The notes below the pieces were generated by a model. The model had not been told where the DNA came from. It searched no databases and saw only the letters and a list, made by a program, of their open reading frames with translations. From positions 62,001 through 126,000 of the forward strand of contig WNNJ02001329.1 of assembly GCA_012934845.2 (NCBI GenBank): DNA of 64,000 nt, in the 5' to 3' direction. Made by a program: the position numbers and the translations under genes. Positions 31,695 to 40,916 of this stretch are shown piece after piece. The stretch comes from Pomphorhynchus laevis (lineage: Eukaryota; Acanthocephala; Palaeacanthocephala; Echinorhynchida; Pomphorhynchidae). The number at the start of each line of letters is the position of its first letter. Position 1 is the first letter of the stretch.

Positions 31695-32100
31695 TAATAT
31701 ATAATTAAAACATATCAAATTTTTAAAACTAGGTTTAGACAACACATTCCAGCATAATAGTCAAAAAATATTTCATAAGCATGTAATATTAACAAGAAAT
31801 GATAAAAAAATATAAATTATTTATTTTAGAATATAATATTAAAGAAAAAAGTCAATATTCAATCAAAAACAATTAAAAAGAGAAGATTTTTGGATTAAAA
31901 CGCTTAATTCCATGTACCCATTTGGACGAATGGCCTGGTACAAGGAATTGGCAGAAATAGTATATTAAATAATAAACAACTATATAAAAATAATATGGTC
32001 AGACGCAAATCAAGAAGTCATGGCAATAAAAGGAATAAGAAAAGTAGACTTAAAAATATTAAAAAGTTAAGTATATTTATGAACAATTAGAAATATTAAG
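31695..32100 (+). mobile_element. Permuted PLE fragment upstream of copy D
   Basis: Collinear with the second half of the GIY-YIG domain and the spacer start of copy D (KTRFRQH region, the DFWIKTLNSM segment, then RRKSRSHGNKRNKK-like codons) but with many indels. It lies directly upstream of copy D in the same orientation, so two partial copies stand in tandem. No open frame survives. Confidence 0.7.
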
Positions 32101-32260
32101 CCAATGATACGTTCGATGTGCTATTCAATTGTTTAGGGCGTTTTAACATCGAGAGAAATAGAAAAAGAAAATTATTGTTCAAAAATGTTATTATTATGAG
32201 TCAACTAAACTAGTGGCGACACCGAAAAAGCAACGTTAAAAATTATGACTTAAAAGTTAC

Positions 32261-32656
32261 ATGTACTCAACCAGATTGGAAAAATACGTAAGTACTAATG
32301 ATTTTAATTTTAGATCTTTTAAATGTAACAGAAAAAATTGTATAGTTTGTGATGTTATAAATAATAATAATTGTATTGTAAGTAATACGACAAACAAATG
32401 TTTTTCATTAAATATTAATAATAATTGTAACTGCAATACAGCAGGTGTGGTGTATCTAATACAATGTACATGTGGATTGCAATATATAGGAAAAACATAT
32501 CAAATGTTAAAAACTAGGTTTAGGCAACACATATATAATATACAGCATAATAGTCAAACTATATTTCATAAGCATATGAGATTAATAGGACATGATATAG
32601 GATATTGTAAATTATTTATTATAGAACATATTATTAAAGAAATTAAGGCAATATAA
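32261..32656 (+). pseudogene. N-terminus and GIY-YIG endonuclease of permuted PLE copy D
   Basis: 131 codons from ATG 32261. An extra N-terminal segment has NCIVCDV (a CxxC pair) upstream of the cysteine cluster, a likely zinc-binding knuckle of this PLE clade. The GIY-YIG core follows: GVVYLIQCTCGLQYIGKT, then KTRFRQH with the conserved arginine and FHKHMRLIGHD. The frame ends at a TAA in the region equivalent to LNQKLLEKED of copy A, so the glutamate-bearing end of the nuclease lies beyond the stop. The start is plausible but untested; no upstream in-frame extension is recognisable. Confidence 0.85.
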
Positions 32657-32706
32657 ATTAAAAGCTATTAGAAAGATAAGATTTTTGGATTAAAACGCTT
32701 AATTCC

Positions 32707-33015
32707 ATGCACCCATTAGGATTGAATGATGTGGTACAAGGAATTGGCAGAAGTAGTATAGTACATAATAAACAACTATATTATAATAATCCGGTTAAAC
32801 GCAAACCAAGAAGTCATGGTGATAAACGGAATAGGAAAAATAGAGTTAAAAATATTAAAAAAGATATGTATATAAATGAACAATTAGAAATATTAAAACA
32901 ATTTATAAGAGATCATAAACTAAAAGAGCTTTATGTAAATAAAAGAAGTTTTTCCAAAAATATCATATGTTCAATAAATCAAAGATTAATTAACGAATAT
33001 GAAAGGTTGAGTTGA
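32707..33015 (+). pseudogene. Spacer of permuted PLE copy D
   Basis: 102 codons matching copy A residues 119-218 (MHPLGLNDVVQGIGRSS, then KRKPRSHGDKRNRKNRV). Basic and asparagine-rich. Stop at 33013-33015 where copy C continues. Confidence 0.75.
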
Positions 33016-33560
33016 ATAATGTACAGTTATTGTAATATAAAATATTATAATCAAACAATAAATGTTAATAATAACAATAAAAATATACACTGACAATAAA
33101 ATTCATTAATAAATATATAGATAACATAAATATAGGTAGACTTTTAAATATTTCTAAAAGTGAAGAAATAATAGGATCAGATTTAAGTAAATATATTCCT
33201 AAAATAAGGTATTCGTTGTTACCGCTATTAGGACGAATTTTTTAGTATAATAAAGAACTGAAATCAATATGCAACGGTAATATTAGCAACATCATAGAAA
33301 CAGGATGTTGTGGCAAGTCTTAATTTTGATAAAATGTATGAACATATATTTACTCATAATTTAGAATTAATTGAAAATGGCGAATTAAGCTAAATGCTAT
33401 CAAAAGGGTATAAATATAGATTAAACAACAATGATAAAATTCTTGCTTTCGTTATATAATGACTTAAATACTTGCTTTGATAAGCTGATTAATCGCGAAA
33501 GCTTAAATACATCGAGATTAACGTTTGGAAAACTTATATATTAGACAAAATTGAAAGAAA

Positions 33561-34110
33561 ATGAAAATTACAAACAATTATAAAAGAAAGGATCATATTA
33601 ATACAGACATGTATACAGAACTTGCAAAATTAAAGCATAACAATATAATAACAACTATTAATAAAGTTAGTAATAACTTTGTCTTTATATGCAAAAAGCT
33701 TTATTATAATATACTGATGAAAGAAGTTAATTATAATGATTGAAATATAAACACAACATATGAATGTAGTGATTTAGATTTAGAAATAATTATTACAAGT
33801 CATTGCTCTATGATGGGTAAAAAGGTTATAAAAATTGAATCAGATAATAAAACTACCTATATTATATTGGAATCTAAAATTACATAAAAATCAAATACAA
33901 CCTAGATTCATATGTAGTGCTTTTAAATGTACATTAAAACCACTTTCTGTTTATATGAATAAAATACTTATAGTAATTAAAGAACACTTTAAAAAATATT
34001 GTAGGGTAATTGAAATTAATGCTGATATAAAACAATATTTCAGTATTAATTCCACAACAGAATTTTTAGAACACAAAAGAAATAAATTTTCAGAATATAA
34101 ATACGTATGA
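33561..34110 (+). pseudogene. RT fingers region of permuted PLE copy D
   Basis: Two frames (33561-33743 and 33835-34110) match copy C 20630-21130. They show TTINKVSNNFVFICKKLYYN and YWNLKLHKNQIQPRFICSA, then ISVYMNKILIVIKEHFKKY. This covers the fingers motif and the start of the palm. A TGA near 33740 and a base loss near 33845 separate them. Confidence 0.75.
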
Positions 34111-35558
34111 TTTTAGTACGCTTTAAGCAAATCTAGATTTAGCAGATATTAAAGAAGCGTTAGTAAAATTAATTAATCTTATATTCGGGAATATATATGA
34201 ATATATGCTATAATAACTATAACGCATATCTAAGAAAAATTAAACTATCGAGTAAATATAAATATATGGATAAAATTGAATTAATAGAATACTTAAATAT
34301 ATTGATAAATCAAAATTATTTAAAAGTAGGGACATCTATATTTAGACCAATAAAAGGTGTCTAAATGGGAAGTAATAGTAGCCCAATTATAGCTTACTTA
34401 TTTTTAAGTTGTATAGATTATTAAGTTGTTCATAACTGTTTTAAAAATGAATCTAAATTATATAAAGATATGAAATATATGTTTCGATATGGTGATAATA
34501 GATGTGTATTTAACTCTAATATCTTTTATTCGAAAGGTGAACAAAATTATCTACGTAGCCTTATTCTTAAAGGTAGCCTTAATATTAACAAAGCTAATAT
34601 TGATGATAAATAAGGTATATATCTACACTTTAACATTAAATTAACATCAATTAAAACTACTATTAATTTATATAGTAAAGATGACATATTCAAATTTACA
34701 AGAAACATATTTTTGCATGAGCATTCATGCATACTATATAATATAAAATATAATACATTAAATAATGAAATTTTAAGAATTGCAACAATATGTAATGATA
34801 TTGGCTTTCTTCAAAATTATTTAAATAATTAAATAGATACATATTTTAAACTATGTTACTACAAAAATACCATCAAACAGAAAATAGTAAAATATATAAA
34901 TCAACAAAATATCATTAAAAATAAATTTAAAATCATTAACGGAAAATTTTCATGAATGGATAATAAATAATATGCATTGTATTATAATAAGATACTTGAT
35001 AATCAAATATCATAAGAAGAAATACGTCATTAGCATGCATTTGGACCCGCCGCTATGTTGGGTCGAGGAATATGGGCCTTTCTGTTTTTTTAGTCAATTT
35101 ATAAAATTGACTTTTATATTAAATTTTAATTTTAAACTTTAAATTGATATAAACTATATAAAATCTTATAACAACTATTTATTATTTAAAATTATTAAAT
35201 TATATATATTAATTTTTTTAAATTTTATTTGGCATTTTTTAAATTTATGATGAATATAAAATAAGTAGGCTTAGTTAGGGTGTCTGATTTAAATATCCAA
35301 TAGGTTGCAAGTTGGTTAATCAAGTGTGCCAATCACTGCTAAAACTTTTCTATTTTTTACATTTAAAAGAAGATTGAGAAGTACCTAATTGTTTGTGAAC
35401 ATAGAATCGTGGTTCTATAAATAGAATTGCCATTTATATTTCGAATGGCTCGAATATTGTATGCACTTATTCGATTGAAAACATCCAGTTATTTCTTATT
35501 ACACTTTTACAAAATTAACAGGAGCGAAAAACTTAGCTTAATTTTAAAAATTACAATA

Positions 35559-35586
35559 TTTCGATAGCTGATGCAATTATCTTCAG
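35559..35586 (-). ncRNA. Hammerhead-like remnant 1 (PLE end)
   Basis: Minus strand: CTGAAGA, a loop region, GCTATC and GAAA followed by TATT. The stem is eroded to GATA/TATC. Resembles the PLE-1 motif and is probably a decayed PLE terminus. Confidence 0.4.
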
Positions 35587-35707
35587 GAAAATTACAAATT
35601 GAAGCACAAAAGCACCAAGTTTGTCATTTATAAAAAAATTTTAAAATTTGTAGTAAAACTTTTTTAGTAAGAAATTATTAGCTTAATTTTAAAAATTGCA
35701 ATAATAT

Positions 35708-35733
35708 TTGAGAGCTCCTGCTATCACCTTCAG
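35708..35733 (-). ncRNA. Hammerhead-like remnant 2 (PLE end)
   Basis: Minus strand: CTGAAGG, T, GATAGC, AGGA, GCTCTC, then AAA. The stem-loop matches PLE-1 except at one stem base, but the GAAA box is lost. Confidence 0.4.
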
Positions 35734-35802
35734 GAAAATTACAAACAATTTAGTAGTTTTCCAGTAATTTTACAAACAATAATTAAACCGCCGATAATAT
35801 TC

Positions 35803-35830
35803 CTGAATGTGATACCATGAGCTATCGAAA
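35803..35830 (+). ncRNA. Hammerhead-like remnant 3 (PLE end)
   Basis: Plus strand: CTGAATG, T, GATACC, ATGA, GCTATC, GAAA. Five of six stem pairs remain. With the two minus-strand motifs it suggests an inverted pair of PLE ends with the bodies lost. Confidence 0.4.
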
Positions 35831-35859
35831 TATAGTAATTTTGGGAATGAAACGAATTT

Positions 35860-37190
35860 CTTCGTTTTTGTGAATTTTATAAAACATTCAATTGCCTTTA
35901 ATAAAAATGAATAAAAATAATTTTACATAAGATAGTATAATTGTATAAATACCATTCGTCGCATTGAAATTAAGATTCATGTCTTGATCATTGCGTCTCG
36001 CACTCAATCTTCTTTGATGGAAACTGTCTATTTTAATTTCAATGATGTTAGGATATCGTAGTGATGGTTATTTTTGGATAAAATAATCGAATTTGTATAT
36101 TGACTATCTAACGAGGATGAGATCAGTGGTTTTTTTTGTCAGATTAATTATAATTAAGCAATCTGTGGATTGATATACTACGACTATAATACATTCAACA
36201 ATGCATTTCTCTATTGTAATAAATACGGTTTTCATATAGAACGTGCTTATTTGTAAAATTCCAACATAAAATACTGCCTATTTTCATGACAAAACATTAG
36301 AACGCATACAAGTTCTTTTAATTCTTGTAAATATAGTGTTTCGTTTAAAATATATGTCAAAAACACACTGCTAGTTTAGTTTCTAAGAGAAATATTGAGA
36401 TGCAATTTTGAAAAAAACTGAACATTTGATAGAAAAAGGAAAACTTGTTGCAACATTAATATTATTGCAAGTGTTCATAGTTACACATAGGTATGGATGT
36501 TTTGGTTGCTTGGATGATAAACGTTTTTTAACAAATACTTCCACTACGCTATGCAATACATGCAAAGACAGGTAAAAAGTGAAACAATAAGAAAAGAGAA
36601 AAATACAAGTGAATTAAATAATGCATATGTCTAATGTATCCGCACAGACAAACCCATTCATTCACGAATAAATAGGTAAGTGGATTGGATGACAATACTA
36701 CACATTCGTACGTGTTTTTCTTTTAAAGAGTTTTTGATATTCACTCAACGAAAATGTTTTACTAAACATTGCAAATATTTCTTTTTTGATTTCAGAGCAG
36801 GATAGACGAAATTAATAAATTGGTACTCTGTGATTTATATCCAGTTTTAGCTTTTTCTAACATCGTTAGAAGAGTACACTTTTTCATAGAAAGTTTGTTA
36901 AATATTTAAATTTTATTTTTTATATTTTGTACCTTCAAATGTTACCTGATTTTACGTCATAGCAATGTACACCATAAGTTTAATACAAACATCGTAATAA
37001 ATTTTATAATTGTTGATTTCTTTTCAAGTTGCCGACTTTAATTTTTACAACCTATGTTAATTTTGATTATTCTATTGTATCCTTTAAGCATTCAGCGAAA
37101 CATTGTACCCTATCTAAAGAAATTTTTAATAAAACGGTAACATTTAGCACATAATCCATTATTATTCAACAATGCATTTTCGTATCTTCG
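35860..37190. other. AT-rich non-coding stretch
   Basis: No gene that I can support. Just before 37212 there is a small repetition of atcttcgt and atgcat units (37180-37225). Confidence 0.4.
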
Positions 37191-37199
37191 TAATGTATC

Positions 37200-38227
37200 G
37201 TATCTTCGTCTATGCATCTTCGTCATGCATCGAATGAAGTCTCTTGTACCCTCTATGCCGAAGATCAAGCAATATTAGCCAAAGATCTTTTATCCGCTCA
37301 AAGTGCGTTAGATGCTCTGTCATCCTATTGTTTATCAAATCAGTTGACGGTGAATGTAAATAAATCGAAAGCCCTTAAATTTCGGTTAGGTGGACCTTTG
37401 CGTCGATGTGACATGCTGAGAATAGGCAATGTAGATTTAGAATTCTGCAATAGTTACAATTATTTGGGAGTATTACTTTCGTCGAAATGGTCATTTACTG
37501 AACACCTACATCGTAAATCCTCGAAGTTAGTTGTAGCAACCTCTTATGCAAAAAACTTAGGTTCTTTATCTTTCTCAGGAGCCCTCCGGTATTTTCGAAG
37601 TATGTTGCTTCCCATAGTTTCATATGCTTTGCCAGTTATCTGGTCGGATTTAAGTCCCTTCAATTTTCAGCAGTTGGACAGGTGTCAATGGAGATTCGTG
37701 AAGCGAATTGTTGGAGTCTCACCAAAATGTTCTTCATCGGTTATAGCGATACTATCATCGTTAGAACCTTGCTCTAAATACATCTGCTCAACATTTAATC
37801 TTGAACACACTGCATCATTTACTACTAACCTGAACATGTTATTTCGAAAGACGACGTCATTGGATTCTGAATTTTATTTTACTCCGGCATTCTTACAGAC
37901 TAAATGCAGAGAAACCTGTGCAAGGAAAAGACCGCTGATCTGGAGAGCATCTGTCCATGGATATCACGATAAATTCTGCGCTATTAGAATTCCAGTACAT
38001 GCACGGTGCTCTTTGTGCATTTGTGTTCTTTGCAAAAATGAATGCGCATCTAACCTGCATATCTTCACTTGCCCAATTTTGAAAAATATGTCACTATCCG
38101 ATATTGACAGTAGGAGAAGATTTTGAAATACAATTTATAAAATTGATAAACTTTTGGTGTATTTATTTTGTTTACCCAGTACCGAAAGGTAAAGAGGTAT
38201 AATAAATTCTCTCATTATTATTATTAA
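37200..38227 (+). mobile_element. 5'-truncated LINE with (ATT)n tail
   Basis: Only the end of the RT and the C-terminus remain, followed by about 85 bp of 3' sequence and a cattattattattaatt tail at 38211-38228. 5' truncation with a short tandem tail is typical of LINE insertions. Confidence 0.8.
37212..38126 (+). CDS. Truncated LINE reverse transcriptase C-terminal part
   Basis: 304 uninterrupted codons. LYAEDQAIL near residues 15-23 is the catalytic box with YADD changed to YAED, which removes one metal-binding aspartate. NQLTVNVNKSKALKF and YNYLGVLLSSKW are the RT motifs that follow. The thumb includes RYFRSMLLPIVSYALPVIW, and a final cysteine/histidine cluster (CSLCICVLCKN...HIFTC) is the usual LINE C-terminal knuckle. 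No start codon of its own is meaningful, because the 5' end was lost at insertion near 37200. The absence of stops implies that it is fairly recent. Confidence 0.8.
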   Translation: MHLRHASNEVSCTLYAEDQAILAKDLLSAQSALDALSSYCLSNQLTVNVNKSKALKFRLGGPLRRCDMLRIGNVDLEFCNSYNYLGVLLSSKWSFTEHLHRKSSKLVVATSYAKNLGSLSFSGALRYFRSMLLPIVSYALPVIWSDLSPFNFQQLDRCQWRFVKRIVGVSPKCSSSVIAILSSLEPCSKYICSTFNLEHTASFTTNLNMLFRKTTSLDSEFYFTPAFLQTKCRETCARKRPLIWRASVHGYHDKFCAIRIPVHARCSLCICVLCKNECASNLHIFTCPILKNMSLSDIDSRRRF

Positions 38228-39205
38228 TTGTTTGAAACTGCTTGTCGCGAAGATGACGTCGAAGGCTCGTCGCTTATGAAGGTGACAATTATTTGTCAGT
38301 GCGTTTTACAAAAAGTAGGTTCTTCGAAAATCAAATATGTACGTCAATTGATGTCGCGTCGCCTGTCTCTTTGGCAAAGCCAAAATTTTGATGAATTAGT
38401 AAGGGAGGGTAAATGTATTCAATCACGTTTAAAGGTATCCCAGTCACGATACGATTCTAAGCGCAATTGGAAGTCGCTGTTCGTGAAATCATTAATGTCA
38501 GGTAATCTTACTTCTGTAGTAAGAATCCTGGAAAACGGTTCTGTCAATAAAACTTTGAGTCCAAATGATTATATCGCCAACGAATCGGTTAAGTCTATTC
38601 TTGAAGCGAAGCATCTACATGCAGCTGTAATTAGTGAGGACGCCTTATTATCGAAGATCGACATGAAATGTGATAACTTTCATCCCTCCTTTTTCGATAC
38701 GATAGATGCAGCTGCAATTCAACTTAGTGCTAAGCGCACTACAGGCGCTGCGGGTCCTTCGGGTGTTAATGCTTTATCATGGCGGCAAATGCTAACCTCA
38801 TTTGATAGGGATTCATTACAGTTGGCCTCTACGTTGGCAGACCTGACAAGGCGAATTGCTAGTAATAGAGTTCCAAAACATTCAACAGAAGCGTTAATCG
38901 CTAGTCGGCTCATTGCCCTTGATAAAAATCCTGGTGTTCGACCGATCGGAATAGGTGAGGCATATAGGCGCATAATGGCTAAAACGATTTTAAATGTCAT
39001 TTCTCCTTTCATTAAGTCAATTGCGGGTAATTCACAACTTTGTGCAGGTCAAAAGGGAGGTGTCGAATTCGTTGTGCGAGATATGCGTGAAACCTTTGCT
39101 AATTCGACCTCGTCATGTTTACTTTTAATTGATGCACATAATGCTTTTAATAGAATTAATAGGAAATTAGCTCTCCTCAATATAGAAAAGATATGCCTGC
39201 TTTAG
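38228..39205 (+). CDS. LINE RL-A3, N-terminal part of RT
   Basis: 325 codons, open from the junction with the upstream LINE; an ATG is not obvious, so the 5' end may be truncated. The sequence GAAGPSGVNALSW lies near residues 175-190, and NPGVRPIGIGEAYRRIMAK near 235-255 is the RT fingers motif of this family. AGQKGGVEFVVRDMRETF precedes LLLIDAHNAFNRINR, where the first catalytic aspartate sits in place of the usual FLDxxxAFD. The frame ends in KICLL. The next frame opens at 39193, so one base change near 39195 separates the palm from the fingers. Confidence 0.8.
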   Translation: MFETACREDDVEGSSLMKVTIICQCVLQKVGSSKIKYVRQLMSRRLSLWQSQNFDELVREGKCIQSRLKVSQSRYDSKRNWKSLFVKSLMSGNLTSVVRILENGSVNKTLSPNDYIANESVKSILEAKHLHAAVISEDALLSKIDMKCDNFHPSFFDTIDAAAIQLSAKRTTGAAGPSGVNALSWRQMLTSFDRDSLQLASTLADLTRRIASNRVPKHSTEALIASRLIALDKNPGVRPIGIGEAYRRIMAKTILNVISPFIKSIAGNSQLCAGQKGGVEFVVRDMRETFANSTSSCLLLIDAHNAFNRINRKLALLNIEKICLL

Positions 39206-40758
39206 CACGATTCCTGCAGAATACGTATAGTTTAGATCCAATCTTAGCCATTGACGATGATTATCTGTTATCAAAGGAAGGTTTCACGCAAGGGGACCCT
39301 TTGCATCCTCAAATAAAACAGCGTTGGTATGCAGACGATGTATCATGTGTTGGTTCACCGGGGAATGTTTATGATTTTTTTAAATCGTTGCAATCTATAG
39401 GACCGGAATACGGATTTCATGTTAATGTCAACAAGTGTACAGCTCTGGTTAACGCCAACATTATCCTTGAATGTGATTCACTTACCAGCTTAGGGGTTCA
39501 TGTCGTATCTAATGGTGTAGAACTTTTAGGAGCTCCCATAGGTTTTGGTTCGTTCGAAAAAGATTGGGTAATAACACAAGTAACTCGCTGGTTAAAATTG
39601 CTCGATAGGTTATGTGAAGTCTCTTGCGATTCACGGCAGTTAGCGTTCTTAGCATTTTCAGCAGCAGTGCAAAATAAGTGTACTCATGTACAAAGAACAT
39701 GTAAGTGTGAATGTGAATGGTTTTCTTCACTCGAAGATTTCATACAGAATAAAATAATCCCCAAAATAACTGGTTTTAATTTACAGAAGTGTTGGCGCGA
39801 TGTAGCAAGTCTGCCTTTCTCAATGGGAGGTTTGGGGATATCAAATCCATATGAGAATACCAAATCTGAATGGGAATATTCTTCTTTGCTATGTAAGCCC
39901 TTATTTGAGTTAGGTCTCGGAGGCGACATTGATACCATCCAGAAACAGTCAATAGTTGAAATTAGAAAACTAAAGAATCTCCGGGCTGCCGAAAAATTTT
40001 CGTCACTGTTAAATACAGTGGACGACTGCGAACAGGTAATTTTAAAGCATGCCGCTCGAAAGGGCGCGTCAACGTGGCTATCTGCTCGCCCTAGTGATGA
40101 TCCTAAGTTTCGCTTAAGCAATCAAGAATTTTCCGATGGTCTCTCTGTCAGATATGGGTGGCAAATTTTAAATACTTCAGGCAAATGTGTATGTGGGGAA
40201 GTTCTTAGTGTTGTTCATTCATTATCTTGCAAATGCGGAGGGAAATCAATAGTAAGGCACAATGTGATCAGAGACATTTTCGCCAAATTAACTTCAGAGG
40301 TGTGTTCATCAACTACAACTGAGCCACTGCTTTCTCCCATTGATCCAACTATTCAATTTGATTTTTCTTCCACTACACTAGATCGCAATGCACGTCTTGA
40401 CGTCTTGTGTTCGGGGTTGTTTGGCGTCCCGTCTGAGCGGTCCTACCTGGACATTTCTGTATTCAATACACATGCTCGTTCCTATGCCACAATGACTCCA
40501 CGATCAGCGTTCAGTTATAACGAGAATCGAAAAAAGGCTAAGTACTCCGAACGGATATCCAAGATCGAAAGAGCAGCTTTTATACCAGTTATTTTGTCAA
40601 TACAAGGTGGATTAGGGGATGAGGCAGAACAGTTGGTAAAACGCTTAGCAAAAGACGTAGCGGTGAGAAGAGAGTGCCGTTACAGTGACGTGATTAGCCG
40701 ATTCAGACGTTCCATTGGAATAGCTCTCGTGCTGGCTAGCTCATGGTGTCTCAGATAA
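39193..40758 (+). CDS. LINE RL-A3, RT palm, thumb and restriction-like domain
   Basis: 521 codons. GFTQGDP at residues 30-36 and WYADD at 45-49 are RT motifs, separated by only 9 residues because of an internal deletion. KITGFNLQKCWRD and LPFSMGGLGISNP (about 190-218) are the conserved thumb. C332, C334, H342, C346 and RHNVIRD form a knuckle-like site. RLDV (401-404) and YLDISVFN (418-425), with a lysine-rich NENRKKAKYSERI near 444-455, fit a PD-(D/E)XK nuclease core. In LINEs of this design the restriction-like enzyme nicks the target. No Gag-like ORF1 is present. Open frame but with a deleted RT, so inactive. Confidence 0.8.
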   Translation: MPALARFLQNTYSLDPILAIDDDYLLSKEGFTQGDPLHPQIKQRWYADDVSCVGSPGNVYDFFKSLQSIGPEYGFHVNVNKCTALVNANIILECDSLTSLGVHVVSNGVELLGAPIGFGSFEKDWVITQVTRWLKLLDRLCEVSCDSRQLAFLAFSAAVQNKCTHVQRTCKCECEWFSSLEDFIQNKIIPKITGFNLQKCWRDVASLPFSMGGLGISNPYENTKSEWEYSSLLCKPLFELGLGGDIDTIQKQSIVEIRKLKNLRAAEKFSSLLNTVDDCEQVILKHAARKGASTWLSARPSDDPKFRLSNQEFSDGLSVRYGWQILNTSGKCVCGEVLSVVHSLSCKCGGKSIVRHNVIRDIFAKLTSEVCSSTTTEPLLSPIDPTIQFDFSSTTLDRNARLDVLCSGLFGVPSERSYLDISVFNTHARSYATMTPRSAFSYNENRKKAKYSERISKIERAAFIPVILSIQGGLGDEAEQLVKRLAKDVAVRRECRYSDVISRFRRSIGIALVLASSWCLR

Positions 40759-40916
40759 ATTTTTTCATTGTTACTTTTGTTATGATTTTGCAGTGTTTTT
40801 GTCAAATAAATTCGTTTTTTCGTTAAAAAAAATTATTATTATTATTTAAACAAACAATCCGTTCTTGATTCAAAAGTGAAAATTACCCAAAAAGAAAAAT
40901 AAATCACATAAACAGA

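Larger units (their letters stand above)
32261..35080 (+). mobile_element. Permuted Penelope-like element, copy D (longest copy)
   Basis: It covers the CxxC-containing N-terminus, GIY-YIG, spacer, RT fingers, palm, thumb and the 3' block (35030-35080), so it best shows the domain order of the family. Frames break repeatedly, including inside the RT near 34360 (GVPM-type motif mutated to a stop) and in the YxDD box, where tatggtgataat replaces the aspartate pair at about 34488-34499. Confidence 0.85.
38228..40850 (+). mobile_element. LINE with restriction-like C-terminus, RL-A3
   Basis: The best-preserved copy of the family also found at 10.0-15.5 kb and 22.4-25.0 kb. RT is encoded in two overlapping frames, then a thumb, a CCHC-like cluster, a PD-(D/E)XK-like domain and a (TTA)n tail at about 40825-40850. 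It begins immediately after the tail of the previous LINE. A stretch of about 35 codons is missing between the GDP motif and YADD compared with the copy at 15081-15479. Confidence 0.8.
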
